A DNA stretch of 64,000 bases from Aporrectodea caliginosa (GCA_020284085.1 JACEVL010000415.1:1230879-1294878); one strand, 5' to 3'. Shown: positions 46,040-59,880, numbered from the stretch's first letter. The notes: a model not told the origin generated them from the sequence alone. Translations and numbers: made by a program.

Positions 46040-46940
46040 TCACGGATATATATACTTCGCACAATTCAGAAAATTTGAAGCTGACTGCACGTCACTTTAC
46101 ATTGAGAAGTGCAGACCGAACCAGATAAAACTGAATTTAAGGAACATTGATCGACGCAGATCTGATTCTCGCTTCTGACAGTATCCCAAAGGCGCTATAT
46201 AAATGTCAGCTCACATTAAATTACATTAAGCAGATTATGCCAGTTTCAGCAAACGTCAGCCGAGAGACACAACGGTCCTTTCTCTGCGAATTCAGCGTGC
46301 ATCCCCATGCCAGCCGAAGGCCGAGGAAACTGCGATAAGCACCACCCTTAAATTCCACTCCATTTGTACACACTCTTCAAAGTAGTATCTAGTAGCAACT
46401 TACACTAATAATGTGGCCAGCTCCTAGAAGTAGGATCTAGTGAACTTAGACTCTTATATGGCCTGCTTTTAAAAGTAGTACCTAGTCATCATAATACTAA
46501 TTATACTCATAGTTTGGCTAGCACTGAAGCGCAACTGTTCATCCCTAACTTGACCCAACCAACACCACAGCGGTCTGACATATACTACCAACCAGCAAAT
46601 GCTTTTGATCACTGTGGTTCCAGTAGTGTCTACTGCAAGTACGTCCGCACAGGGGGGGGGCCTTAGGGGAAGAAGTGCCCTTCCCCACTTGGAACCCTTA
46701 AGGTAAGAATTTCTAATGCCTATAGGCGCAAAAAAAATTTGTCCAGGAGGGGCACAACACGAAAACTGGAACACTCATCACGGCCAGATACAAGTATGGG
46801 CCAAACAAATTTCAGATGTAGACTCCAGAAGGGGGGCAGCCCGGCAAGTGCCCAATCTTGTCTCAACGTGCATGAACCCATGGCGGTGCCTAGCACTTCC
46901 AAAAGGACTAAAGGCCTGGGAGGTCTGCTTCGAGAGAAAA
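46035..46940. other. Unique sequence
   Basis: GGCGCTATATAAATGTC tail at 46192. Partly repeated AAAGTAGTATCTAGT motifs at 46380-46490 (also at 43678). No gene recognised. Confidence 0.4.
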
Positions 46941-46964
46941 AGAAGGTGGGTGCATGGAAGAGGC

Positions 46965-47140
46965 GTAGTCAGAATAAATTTCGTAGGGTGGCTAGAAAAA
47001 ATTGGAGGGGGTTTGAAGTTTTCAGGAGGGTTCCATTGGAAATGGTCATACTTTTGTACAATTTTAGTCTTTTTATAACAGTAATGTATTTATTTCGGGT
47101 TTTTAACCTGTAAAACCACCCCTAAATACGTCCATGGGGA
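46965..47140. mobile_element. MITE, CATGGGCGTA family, diverged copy
   Basis: AGAGGCGTAGTCAG at the left, GGAGGGGGTTTGAAGTTTTC inside, and ACCCCTAAATACGTCCATGG at the right. Flanking duplication not evident. Confidence 0.6.
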
Positions 47141-47198
47141 AGGCTAATAAACCACAAACAACATGCAAAAGTCATAAGAAATTTTTGTGACTTGCACA

Positions 47199-47959
47199 CA
47201 GGGCCTAGGACAGGATTTGGAGGCCCAGGGCCACAACTAATTTTCAAGGCCTTTTTCAAATATCTTTTAAAAACTCAACAGAAAGATTCAAATCATCCTT
47301 CGCATCTTCAAAGCCACGAATTTATCGATAATGCTTTGATAATTTAGTTCTAGCGATATCAGAATTAATTCTTAACATAGCCAATTAATCCATTAAGACT
47401 CTGCTGACCCATCGTGGAACGGATCGAGATAGTTCTTTGTTCTTTTCTGGTTACTGAATGATCTCTCGGCGTCTGCAGCAGATATAGGTAACGGACGTCA
47501 TGAAGATTCTCAAGGAAATAAACACATTTGGAAACAGATGGACCAGATTTTGAGTCACTATTTCTTGTAGTAGATTTCTTGGTGAAAGCTAGAGGAAGCT
47601 TGAAATTAATTTTGTATAATTTTTATTTCTTTGAGAAAAATCATTTCTTCAACGAGCTCAGGATATTTCTAAGCGGCTTAAAGTAGGCCTATATTTCGTA
47701 GCTGCCTCTTTCAACTGATCGTCGTCACTCATAGAATTGAATTGCCATAACAATTCAAAATTCTCCACGATGTTTGCAATAGCTGAGAATCATGAAATAT
47801 AATTAGAATTTTTATAGTGCTACATTTCAATGAATAACTCCTTAATTCCGTAATTCCCCATTTCAATGAATAACTCCGTAATTCTGAAATTCCGAGGCCC
47901 TTTATCAAGTGAGGCCTGGGGCCAAATGGCCCCGGTGGCCCCCCCTGTCCTAGGCCCTG
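47199..47959. mobile_element. hAT-like non-autonomous transposon, 761 bp
   Basis: Ends CAGGGCCTAGGACAGG on both strands (16 identical bases). Perfect 8-bp duplication CTTGCACA at 47191-47198 and 47960-47967. No transposase. Confidence 0.93.
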
Positions 47960-47969
47960 CTTGCACACA

Positions 47970-49020
47970 AAAAGTCAGCTACGAAACGGTCGGTTAAAAC
48001 TAAAACTAAAGACAGCTAAAAAAAGCACCGTCTCTCTTACGCTGCCCCTTTCTGGAAGTGTCCCCACTATCGCAACCGTTCCGACGCCCTTGGTCTGCTG
48101 TTAACGACCAACACCACTCTGGTGAAAATCCACGGGGTATTTGCGGCAAGTTTTACGGCTGATGTGCTTTCCGACTTCTCGGTTCGTGTCCCCTTCGGAA
48201 ATCAATTATTCACGGCAGGCGGAAATACCCAGAAGGAAATGCTGTGTCGAGAAGTTCACGTTCAGATGAAGGTTTAATGCGCAAACACTAAAGGACACTT
48301 CAGAAAACCAGTCGACTGTATGGTGAGTAGGGAACCAGCACTTCAGGTTTAGTTGAGAAAAGTTTAAATGCGAATATAAGGGTGACCCCAACAAGTATTG
48401 GGTTGAAGCATAACTCTAATTTTACAATTATTGTTATTATTATTACAAGCATTTTAATCGTGCGAAAGGTCACACAGAAATGCGAATAGGAGGCGCAGTT
48501 AGTCAGTTGTCAGGTGTTGAGCTGTGTGCTCTTAAACCAGCTGTTGTCTCTGGGCATAGTACTAGTCTATGGTATAACATATTATGGAGTATAGTATGGT
48601 ACCGTATGGTGACATAGGTAAGGAAGAGTATGATGTAGGGTAAGGTAAGGCAGAGCAGGCTGGGATACTGCAGGGTGGGGCACGGTAAACCGGACACAAC
48701 AGGGCAACAGAGAGAACAGAACAGGACTCAACAGGACAGATACTTCAGTACTTATAGGAGAGTAGAGAAGAGGTAATAATAGCACAGGAAGTGAACAAAG
48801 GTTACTGGGAAACAATGGGAGGTTCATAGCATTACAGAAACAGGATTTCTATGCTACACTGTACAATATTTACAGCAAAGTCGTCAAGGTACGGAGTACG
48901 GACATTCAGAAATTCGATAACTCTGGAAGAGGAATGGCCACCTACCCTCATAAGCTGAGGTAAAGAAAGTGAAGTCGCTAACACCACACACTCACGACTG
49001 CAGCTCTGGGTGAGCATAGC
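47970..49020. other. Unique sequence
   Basis: Relic SINE-A 3' end at 48940-48990 (AAGCTGAGGTAAAGAAAGTG). GGTA-rich low-complexity at 48590-48730. No gene recognised. Confidence 0.45.
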
Positions 49021-49185
49021 AGACTGCTCTTCTTCTCTGTTCCTCTTCCTCTTCTTCCTCCTCCTCCTCTTCTTCTTCTTCTGCTCTCTCCCTCCCTCTT
49101 CCTCTTCTTTTTCTCTCTCTTCCTCTTTTTCTTTTCTCTCTCCCTCTTCTTCTTCCTCTCTCTCTCTTCCCTTTCTTCCTCTACT
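49020..49185. repeat. Polypyrimidine (CTT/CCT)n tract
   Basis: Almost pure C/T for about 160 bases on the plus strand. Confidence 0.96.
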
Positions 49186-49189
49186 TTAA

Positions 49190-49709
49190 CATAAGTCATT
49201 ATTGGGACAACAAAATCACTTGCGCTTTTCCTGAAATTCTGCTGATATTTGATTTTATTTAATCAATATAAGACATTTGTGAAATCATTTTCATGTTACC
49301 CTCAGCCTGACACCAAGTCAACTTGTGCAAGGCAATTCTGGGAACTATGCCAGGTCAAGTACTTTCCATTCCACCGAGATTCGTTTCCATTTCATGGGTT
49401 GAGTCAATCAACAATATTCACACAAGACAAAGTCCGACATCAATAACTAAATGTATCACAAAGAGAACACGGATTTCAACGACATCAGTAGCGAAAATAA
49501 GACTTTATTTATTGCGCTGTTGATAGGGTCTTAAAAGGAATAATAATAATAAACATGTCCACAATCAAGAAAACATGCTAAGACATACACATACATGCAA
49601 ATACATACATAAACACAACATACATGCTTACATGCATGCATTCCTATATATACACATTATGGCAATGAATTGGTCAATATAACAGCACCTCTAATAGAAA
49701 TGCATGAAT

Positions 49710-49763
<54 letters not shown>

Positions 49764-50400
49764 GATACATAATATGCATGCATGAATTGGAAAGATAAGT
49801 ACATTGCATGTATGTATGCACGCACAATATAAATGAAGACATAACATCACTTGGACTAACAATAAGGGGAGCAATGGACTTGACAAGACCGAGGACAATG
49901 GATTATGGATGTCATTTATTCGTACCCATCGCCGCCAAGTGGCTGGCGTCAGGAACTGATGATGATGATGATTATGATGCACGCACATGTATGTATTATG
50001 CAAATGCATAAGGAGAAACAAGTACAGAGACACATAGAGAAACATAGAAACAACGAATTACAATGACTGAGAGACACAGAGACACAAAGATCGATAAAGC
50101 CAGCAGGGAACAGATCCACGTACGTGTATATTTCGCCTTAATTTATCACAGAGATAATATATAACATGAGCCATGTGATCCTATCAGAAGCCGACGAAGC
50201 TGAATATAATACTGGGCATAACTCAGCATCTTAGATGGGAGTGATGAAATACTTCCCAGGCTGTCCCTAAAGGTCGCATCACCCAATCCATCATGAGGCC
50301 CTAATTGGCGTGATTACACTGGGCCACAGATTAAAGTAAGTAAGTAAGATATATGGGCTCGACAGAAGAAGAGCAACCCAAAGACGTAGTCATGAGTATG
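49190..50400. other. Unique sequence with a (TA)n run
   Basis: (TA)n at 49711-49760, CATA-like steps at 49580-49650. Nothing coding supported. Confidence 0.5.
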
Positions 50401-50404
50401 AAGC

Positions 50405-50630
50405 AATGGCGACTTCGCTTTCTTGGCCTCAGCACATGAGTTGTCAGTCGTATCCCTGATCTTTTCACAGATAACGTACGATCACTGTATTCATTGTACA
50501 GCAGAGTTCACATGTGGGAACAAATGGTGCTCAAAACTTAAAATCTGTCTGACCTGGCCAGGATTTGAACCCCAAACTTTTAGGTTCATAGTCCGTCATG
50601 CAACCAATAGAGCATCAGGATCGAAAACAA
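50405..50630 (-). repeat. SINE-A element
   Basis: On the minus strand, TCTATTGGTTGCATGACGGA and GTTTGGGGTTCAAATCCTGG, end CATGTGCTGAGGCCAAGAAA plus GCGAAGTCGC. Confidence 0.72.
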
Positions 50631-50818
50631 GCACAAAAGCCAAACCAGAATTCCATAATAAGAAGAAATGAGTCATACCAGAGAATGTGCAACCAAATTA
50701 AGGAATAGATTGTAATGCAACTGTGAGGTAATGTAAATGAACATTTATATGGCGCCCCGTCAAGATATCTACTCAGAGGCATAAACTGTATCAGGAATAT
50801 CATCAACACCCTAAAAAG

Positions 50819-51948
50819 TTGAGGTGTCAAACCTTTTTAATGGTGGGCCAGTGGCAATATTTTCCAGTAAGTGGCGTGCCAGAGTGCCGAAGGCGCCTGA
50901 GCACAATGGGGTAGGGGTCTTGGAGGTGGACCGGTAAGCCCGTCCCCAGAAAATTTGTGCAAAACATAATCTTAAACGGTGAACTGTTAAGCATACAATA
51001 GTCAAATTAGACTTGGAAATCTTAATTTTTATCTTCAGTATCAGTCACGAACATCAGAGTAGTCTTTGGGCAAGACCATAGTTGTTAAAAACGATCAAAT
51101 CAAAATAAAAAACGAAAAAAACGTCGTTTTATTGAAAAAAATAAAAAACGGAAAAAACGAGAAAAAAACGGAACAGAAAATAATTTGACTTTTCTACATC
51201 TTTTACTGCATTTTAAAATTAAAACCTTGTTTACACAATTTTATTTTAATTAGCAAATAACATAACTTTATTAGTAATCACCAAGTAACAGTATTACAAC
51301 AATTATTTTCTTTTTCATAAGACTTAGTTGGTTTAAAAAGAATTTGAGAAATTAAAAATATTGAAATCTTTTCAAAATTGTATACATAAGTCCATATCAA
51401 TCCATGCAGACATAAGCAACTAAAAACTAAACTTTGCTAGTGGGCCTATAGAGTGTACTTAATTAAAAAGTAGGTCTACTTACAATTCTGACTTATATAA
51501 GAACTTGATATGGAGTAATATCCGTCAGTTTATCAGTCAATCAGAGATTACTGAGTACAAAGACAACATTTCGCATTTTGGATAACTTAGAAATTCAAAT
51601 AACTTTTATAAATTTTATTTCCTGTAGCTGTTTATTTCAACTGATGACACTAAATAGTGACGTAAATTATATGAATCCTTGAAAGGACGGAGACAACGTA
51701 AGGGATATAAGACAAAACTAAAATTAAACAAATAGTAACAGACAGTGAATAACTAAATAAAGTTACATATAAAAAATAAAAAACGGAAAAAAACGAGACG
51801 AGAAATAAAAAACGAAAAAACGACGTTTTGGGAGGAAAAATAAAAAACGAAAAAAACGTTTTTTACAACTATGGGCAAGACTCCATAGCCCAGAGAAACA
51901 TCGTTGGCATGCCAGAAATGGCCCGTGGGCCGTTTTTTTTTATACCCC
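50819..51948. mobile_element. Old hAT-like element interrupted by a younger one
   Basis: The left part (TTGAGGTGTCAAACC, GGTGGGCCAGTGGCAATATT) matches the 13 kb element. The right end inverted is CAGGGGTATAAAAAA with a GGCCCACGGGCCATTTCTGG subterminal block. Flanks CTAAAAAG and CTCTAAAG agree at 6 of 8 positions. The inner 797 bp at 51077-51873 is a separate insertion. Confidence 0.65.
51077..51873. mobile_element. hAT-like non-autonomous transposon, 797 bp, nested
   Basis: Ends CATAGTTGTTAAAAACG and, inverted, CATAGTTGTAAAAAACG. Perfect 8-bp duplication GGCAAGAC at 51069-51076 and 51874-51881. Subterminal repeats of AATAAAAAACGAAAAAAACG; AT-rich interior, no transposase. Confidence 0.92.
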
Positions 51949-51949
51949 T

Positions 51950-53040
51950 GCTCTAAAGTAAGGCAGCATAATCCTGAAGAGCCCATAAAGTGGCATTGCC
52001 TAAAGCCAAGCATTTGTCTTTTGTCTCCATGTCCAAGGTTCAAATTCCAGTGCACTGCACGTAAAAACAATTTGCTCACAAGCCATTGGTAACCTGCTAG
52101 GAAAGGTCGTCCAGATGCTCGACTACCGTTGTCATGGTTATGCTTCAGCCTCAGTATCTCTAAACCCGAGCATCACCCTTCTCAGAACTGTTCTTCATGG
52201 CAGTCATAATAAATGAAGTACTTACCTTAGATTACCCTTTAAAACTAAACCAAGAACCCTAAACCAGTGCCAGGTAACTACTCCTATAGAAATTGGACTT
52301 CTTAACAACTCTTATTGTAAAAGTTAAATACAAAGTCTTCTATGCAGAACTTTCAATAGTAGTTTCTGTCTAATTAATTTGTGTTATAATGAAGGTGCTT
52401 GGGGCAAAAAGGTGCAATATAAATGGATTCAAACAGATACATACATATAAGGATACATACACATACATATATATACATACATACATACCCCATTGTGGGA
52501 TTAGGGAGGTAATTGCTTTCTCTTCTTAGGCACTTCAGTCAATAAAGGAGAAATCCCAAGGTCATCCAAGCATTTATATAGCTCCTCCAACGTAGGAGCA
52601 GCATTGAACCATTTGAAGACAATTATAGCTCTTCCAACAAAGGAGCTGCATGGAACCATTTGGAGACAATCAATTGCATCTTACATCTCACAGAAACACC
52701 GACTGACTTACATTTTAATCCGCATGTCCGACTGATACGTGCGTCCAATGCAAACCGAGGACGAATTTCTTATCCATTTAGTACAGATGCCACACAGAAC
52801 TGGCACCTCAGTCTTCCATTAACACGGTTTCGACGACGCACCGGCTTGTGCCATCCGTCGACCAGGAAATACAGTATCCCACAAATAACTGGAAGTTATC
52901 GTTCCTTTCCAGCCGTACAGACGATGGATTTGGCTAAATCAGTAGTCTCCATGGTGGTGGTGGTAGTCTCCATGGTGGTGGAGGTGGTGGTGATGGTGGT
53001 GGTGGAAGCCTGTCCGTGGTTTTCGGTGCAGCGACCGACG
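51950..53040. other. Unique sequence
   Basis: Contains CATA run near 52440-52495, a repeated AGCTCCTCCAACGTAGGAGC / AGCTCTTCCAACAAAGGAGC pair at 52571 and 52628, and a GGT/GGTGG run at 52953-53008. No gene recognised. Confidence 0.45.
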
Positions 53041-53420
53041 ACGTTTGGCCAGCCAATTTGAAGGATCAATCAATGGAAATAACCGGATGTAGCGTGGTCT
53101 AAAGACTGGTCGGCGGAAATCTATTTTGTTGTCTAAGTAAGGAGGTCGCGAACAGTGCAGCAGCCTCGAAAGCCGTCCGCGATGAACGCTGATTTAATGG
53201 ACTTTTCGTGATTTAAGTGATGCCTCGTGACCCGCGACTAAAAGGGAAATATCTCAACTTCGCCTTTCCACGATGTTTATGCAGTCTCGGTTCATGGAGA
53301 CAATTTGTGCAGTCTCACTGGATGCGTCTTTGCTGTGGTTCCTCTGTAAGTGGTGCTTCTGACCTGCACGTAAGTGATTGGGCGAGCAATCTCCTCGCAG
53401 CGAGGAACGTGTGGCTTTCA
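53040..53420. promoter_or_regulatory. CpG-containing patch
   Basis: GCGACCGACGACG, GTCGGCGG, AAGCCGTCCGCGATGAACGC and GTGACCCGCGAC in otherwise CpG-poor DNA. Could hold a distal 5' exon or enhancer; none identified. Confidence 0.25.
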
Positions 53421-55790
53421 GGCCTTTTGAAAGCTAGTTGTAGTAAAGAGGAAGTATGGTAGTACTGTCAGTAGACGTGTCTTTGTAGCCATATTTAGCT
53501 TTCATTTCCTTGAATAGTTTTCGGTGTTGAAGCGGAGGTTAATAGACAGAGCCCGTGAAAGGATGACACGTTCCGGCGTGGCAGAGAGCAAGTATGTATG
53601 GATAGATCAATGTTCCATCCTCTTTATCCTCCCAACCTCTCTTACCCCTCCTACCTCTCTCCCTCCTGCCTTCTACTGTTCTACACAGACATACTTTGAC
53701 TGCAACCAGAATATGTATGTGTAATATCACTTATGCTCGAGACATGCTTATTTCTAAACATCTATAACATTTAGTAAATTATGTGCACACAAATAAAAGC
53801 TACATACTTCCTTTCTTACTTCAGCAAAATGTCCACAAAAAATAACTGATAGGGAGACAGAGACAGACAGAAAGGCAAACGGATATACAGACAGACAGAC
53901 AGCGAGCCCTACAGGGACAACATAGATAGAGTGAGAGAGGGGTGGATCATATCAAATGGTCGAAAAGGCCTCTCTGCGGTTGTCCTTAATGTATCCCAGG
54001 CCGGGTATCCATCCCACCTATACGAGGAGCACAAAAGCACCACCGTCCCAAGCAACGCCAGATATACGCACATAAACCACCACAAAAACCAGCGCACAGC
54101 TTTGACAAAACAAGTATATCAGTGTCGCATTCGCTCATCGCTACATGCTTTCTTGCACTCTGGAGAACGATAACGCAGACAGAATAGGTCTCAAACGGTC
54201 AGTGCAAGAAAACAGACAAAGGGATAGAAAAAGTAATAGTGGGGACGTTCGTCCCTGAAAGTTACAGGGAGACAAAGGCCGTGAAGGGAAGAGACATGAA
54301 AGAGAGAAGCGGTGACGGATATGCGGAGAATCGATTTGGGGCATCTGAAAAGCAGAAGGGTTTGGAAGAGGGAGGAGACTTGAAAGGCAGTTCTATGGAA
54401 GCCACGGGAAGAAAATGCAAGGCAAAGTTTACGAGGCAAATAACCAGAGGGAAGGATGAAAGAGAGACACGCGGCGCCAGAGGAAGAGTGGGTCAGTGAT
54501 AGCACGATCGGGAAATAGCCTATCTGTGTTTTGAAGAGACAGCAATAGCCATTTGCGATCAGCAGCAGAGCCGTCATCAGAACAAAGGCTTCGCACGACG
54601 CACAATGGGACGACGACTGAAAGAAGAGATCCCACTGCAGACAGTAATGTCTTCAGACAAGATACATTGCGTCCATTCCACGTCCGCTCTGCGCGTACTC
54701 GGAGCATACTCGGCGTATGCACAGCAACCTCACCAAGCAATGTGGTTGGCATGTTACTAATTCCGAACCACAGAGCAATACACACATCCTGTTGCCGGAT
54801 TGAAGTCGCTTGCCCTTCAGACGAAGATCATTCAGCCACTAAGACCAACGTATTTCTCTGAAGTTTCAATATAGTGGAGTGCAAACAAGTGACTGAACTT
54901 ACCCTTAATGGAGCAAATATGCTGAAGCACTTTGAGTGCAACACTTGGAATACACTTACCAGTAGCTGGTTCAGAAGTGCATAAGAAGCATCCCCAACAG
55001 TAACGGTTCTACCATACGTGTTGCAGGACATATGACAATATCCCAATATGCATGGGTTTCATACTGTATGTCGTACCATATGGGAACTCATGTGGTACAT
55101 ATGAAGCTCATAATTATGGCATTGCTACCTACCAAACTTGACAAATGACATTTGGATTAATTGTTTCATTATCACACTCCAGAACTCATTATCAATTTGC
55201 AGCCTAAAGATTCAAATCCACGACCTGCTACGCTTCCCAGATGCTCATAGCACGCGCAAAATTCAACTTCCAGGACTGCAACATGGAGCAACTTCCACTT
55301 CCAGCAAGATGGCAAACGATAATGCTCGCCACCATCGGACGAACGCAAGCTTTTGTGACGGAAGTCCCTGGCGACCAATGAAATATTGTTAGAAAACCGG
55401 CGAAAATTGCGCTGAATAAACCCACGGGAGTTATTGACTGGATACGGTAGCACAACCATAAATATGACGGCATTCAGCGGATCGAGTTTCAAGCGAAGCC
55501 GCTGAATGTGTGTGACCCCGTCCTATTAGACGGTCGTCAATTATTAACGGGTGAACGCTGTACGGGACAGCATCATTCTCGTGCCGAGATACACTAGACA
55601 TCAAACGCCACGGTTCTTTTGTGCTGTGAAATGCACGATGAAGATTAACTGCTTGATGGCTATATACAAGCCGACGTTTTAAAGACCATTTATTTTGCGA
55701 AATAATAACACTGTAATGCTGCAATTACTACAGAAGCTGTTCTGAGGTGCTACACGAAATACCCAATTATGTTCAGGAATGGTCAAATTA
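53420..55790. other. Unique sequence without a recognised gene
   Basis: Short (GACA) run at 53860-53900. ORFs on both strands of up to 128 codons show no family features. Confidence 0.4.
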
Positions 55791-55796
55791 CTCGGA

Positions 55797-56320
55797 AGAA
55801 TGTAATTGAATTACAAATTACTATGGGACATGTAATTGAATTTCAAATTACAAAATACATGGGAAAATGTAATTGAATTAAACATTAAAAATTATGTAAT
55901 TTCGATTAGCCTAAGTAATTTCAATTGCATAATTTCAATTACATAATTTCAAACTGCGTAATTTCAATTAAGTAATTTCAATTATGTAATTTCAATTGCC
56001 AATGACATTTTTATGTGATGTTTACACGAAAACAGTTGACAGGAAAGACATAATAATTAATAAATCATTTGAACTCAAAGGTTGTTGGTGCTTTAGTGGT
56101 TGATGTTGATGGCGTAATTCGTGTTGATGTTGCCAGTGTTGTTGTGTATGTATACACTTTAATAACTGCAATCACGCATTTGTATAGCAGCGATCGAAGA
56201 GAAACTCCTCAGATGAGTTGTTCATGTTCTTGTCAATACTTTAGTATTGACTTTTCCCATGTATTTTGTAATTTGAAATTCAATTCCATATCCCATGGTA
56301 ATTTGTAATTCAAGTATTGA
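55797..56320. mobile_element. Fold-back element with long inverted repeats
   Basis: 55797-55868 and 56251-56320 are inverted copies of about 70 bp; 30 bases at 55839-55868 and 56251-56280 pair perfectly. Arms and interior repeat GTAATTGAATTACAAATTAC. A CAGGAATGG at 55773 may be the outer end. Confidence 0.8.
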
Positions 56321-56324
56321 TAGC

Positions 56325-59300
56325 ATAAATACTATCAGCAATGTCAATATATCTGTCAACAGGACTGAATCAACGGGTGCTATGGCTGCTGAAGTCTGGA
56401 ACTTTTGTATAGGCTACCAGTACGGTCCAGCAATTTTCCCTATGTTATAACATATTGTTAGCAGAGCTGATCATATAGTGTAATCATAATTAAATATATC
56501 TGAAGGCATAATAGGCTTTCTTCGTATATGAACCTCAAAACCACACAGCCCTGCGCATGTATGTACCAAAACATTATTATTATAATTATAATTATCATCA
56601 TTATAATTAATTATTAATTATCATTATCATTATTACTCACAAACATTTTAACATAGGCAAATTCACACAGAAATGTGAATCAGAGACGCGGAAAACATAA
56701 CATAACAGTGGTCTAAAGTAATTCAGAAGACCTGTAATCTGTGTTAGAACCACTGCAAGTTAAGCAGGTACACTTAATTAGTAACCTGCTAAACTTCCTG
56801 CTAAAAGCTGTGATGTTTCCACTGAGAAAAAGCTAGGAGGTATGGGCTATTAAGCCTTCCACATACTTTTTGCAGGGGATGGGCCCACAAATTTCAATCA
56901 ATCAATCAATCAATCCTTTTATTGTTTCCAGAGAATAGTTTACAAGTTATGATCCAGAATAATCATTAATTACGGAGCATAAGTATGGAAATTTAAAACA
57001 GGCAGATCACATGATTATCTTATTAACTTTTGAGGGAAACAATTGAGTACCCAGAAGGGGCTGAAGTCCCGCTGAGTTACGGATACCTGTGTACCGGGGA
57101 ACGGACATTAACCCCCCCTGGACACACTGCCTTAGCCACATGCATCTTGTTCAGTCTAACATGGTTGTCATAATATTGTTTAATACAGCCTCAGGCACAA
57201 TAAGAGGCAGCAGAAAGACAACAGAAGCCATGAGAAGCAAACAGTTGAACATCCTATAATCTTATTTTACTGCAACACCTTAGGCAACATCAATCCACTT
57301 GTACGGAAGAATGAAAGCTGCATTTGTAAAAGCAATGTCTCACAACGGCAGACACCGATGTTGCTAGAATGCTCAGACTTACTTTTGCAGACAGTGACTC
57401 ACACCACTACACTGTAATTTCGTTATAAAAGTTTCAATTATAACACGAATGTGTTAGAGGACATTAAATTGAAATCAAACATGACCTCAGAATAACACAT
57501 TCTCATTACACCACTTGATATGAGTCCAAAAGGTAGTGGTTTAAGAATCCTTCTGTGTATTATGGCCAATATTTAGAAATACAGTGCTTCAACGCTTCAA
57601 CCTTCTGATGGTCCTTCCTTCCTGCTTTCCTAAAGTCCATGATCTCACTGTTCTCACAGCAATGACAGCATATTGCTGTCGATCACATGCCTCTCCTTGT
57701 TCAACCATCCGGCTTTTACTTATACAGTGTTTACTGTAGCCAGAGAAAAGCATCCGACTGAAGACTCAGTTGCGGTACACATGCTGTATCATTATTAGAC
57801 ATCATAATATAAACTCTCCTCATTTGAAGTAATATCTGCCTACAGCAGACACCAATGTGACTCAAAGACCAACACTGGGCACATGAATTGAACATACACT
57901 GTGGCCATTGCAACAACTAGACAAGACGTAGCATGATTTGCAAGCACGAAAGCGTTGATGTTGAAAGACTTTCCACGCAGGGTGCAGACACAAAGATACA
58001 TTATAGCTGCACTCACTACAGCAGCTGCTGATGCTAGGAAACAATTGGTCTTCTCCACGTGTAAATAAGTGCACAATTAATTACGGCGATAAATGAGCTA
58101 AATTATTCCCATTGGTACTTAACACACACGTGGGATAATTGCGGAGGTATCAGGCATGAAAGCAAACGATCTGTGTGGTTTTATGATCACGTTTTACGAG
58201 TGCAAGAGTGTGGGAGGACGAAATTTAGTGTATGACTTTTCTGTAATTCGGAAACATATGAACTATTAAAGTATTTCACACATTTATGGGCAAAAGAACC
58301 ATAAGTATCAATAATTTAGATAACTGACTTTTCACCAGCTTCTGATAAAAGCTGGTCTAACTATGTTTACTCTGAGGCTCATTGATATGATAGATTTGTC
58401 AGTCTAGTTTTACAAGAATCGGTGGCTCATATTGTCACTGAACCTAATTGCTATGCCAATATTTGCCTAGAAAGGTGCTTTGGAAAGCTAGAGATGCCAG
58501 GATATATACAAAGCAGACAAAGCTATCCTTAGTGGTTTATGAGATAAAGCGCTTTTACCCTTGAGGAGTGGAATGGATTAAAATCCAAAATTTTGGCATA
58601 CACAAGATCAAGAGCTAACAGACCTGACATGCAAAAGGTTAAATGTAGTGTGTCACCAGCAGAAATAAGTGTGGCTAGAATGCTCATGCACATAAATTGT
58701 CTGGTGTTGTCACAAGTTTAAAAAACTTCCCTGATGCTCTCAGAAGGCCACAGTATTTTCTCCTTGTTGCCCATGGTGTCACAATTAATGTGCTAACAGA
58801 CATGTATCCACCTCAGTGTCTGCCGTGCTTCGACACATTAATTTAAGACAGAATATTTGGTGCTAAAGTAATGCTCGTATGGAGGTAACTATGTGCGTGC
58901 AAAGCTTGCATTAGGAGGAAGGCAACAGAAGACTCCCTAGGCTATCACATCAAAGACCAGATCTAAAGGCAAATTGCTCAACAAAGGAAAGTCTTTTCTT
59001 CCCAGAGGCTTTGCGCTATGACCACAGTACATCAACAAAGCCTATCAAGTGGCCGGCCAATACATATGTCAACCTCCTTTTCATTTTTTAAAAAGTTCAG
59101 TGATGTAGTGAGATATCTGGTAACATTAATATTATTATTAAATTTTTTAACATAATGCAGTACACAATTTACTCTATGTTATGAAGAGGGATTGAATAAA
59201 TAACGGATAATTAATTTAAGTGATGAAGTGTGATGATACTTATGTACTTGAGCATAATGTACATGTCATAATAGTAAGGCTTTTATATCACAGTGTTGCT

Positions 59301-59880
59301 GAAACTTATTTTAAACACTTCTATGAATAATTCACTTATGTCAAACGCCGCTCATCTGTAACTTTCATGCTACTAAATGCCATGTAATGAAGTAATATTA
59401 TCAAACAAAATAGCCTATATCAAAGCACAATGAAACACTGCAGGGATCCTGTATGGTATAGCCTTGTATAGTGGCAAGAAAAAACATTTGTATCAAAATA
59501 ACCTAAATTTGTCAAGATATATCGTTATAAACTGGAAGGGTAACATGGTGAAAATCCTAGAAAAACATTGGCTATAGCAGGCAACAATAGAGTTTGGTGT
59601 ATAGCAATAGCATGCATGTTTTATTTATACAGCGCACCTATAAAAACCCTCTCAAAGGCGTAGCTCAATGGTTCATGGCCCTACATCAAAACCCGATTCT
59701 ATTAACTAGATACAAAGCAATGCGCATAATTACTAGGAAAAACTGCAAATTCCCACAACTAATGTTGCGGACATTTTAGGGTTCAATACATATATGCGAC
59801 AGTTTTCCCCGAGTATATAAACATTTTATATAGCGCATAACTAAACAATAAAACGTCGCAATAACTCAACGCAATAAAAC
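56325..59880. other. Long unique stretch
   Basis: An (AATC)n run at 56898-56915 heads a repeat resembling the 43.7 kb SINE tail. AT-rich TTATAATTA section at 56575-56640. No coding region supported. Confidence 0.45.

Noticed and set aside
46716..47113. Overlapping plus-strand ORFs of about 120 codons
   Set aside because: They run into the diverged MITE copy at 46965-47140 and have no recognisable protein features.
52660..53061. 133-codon plus-strand ORF
   Set aside because: The Val/Met-rich end comes from a GGT repeat. No conserved domain or splice support.
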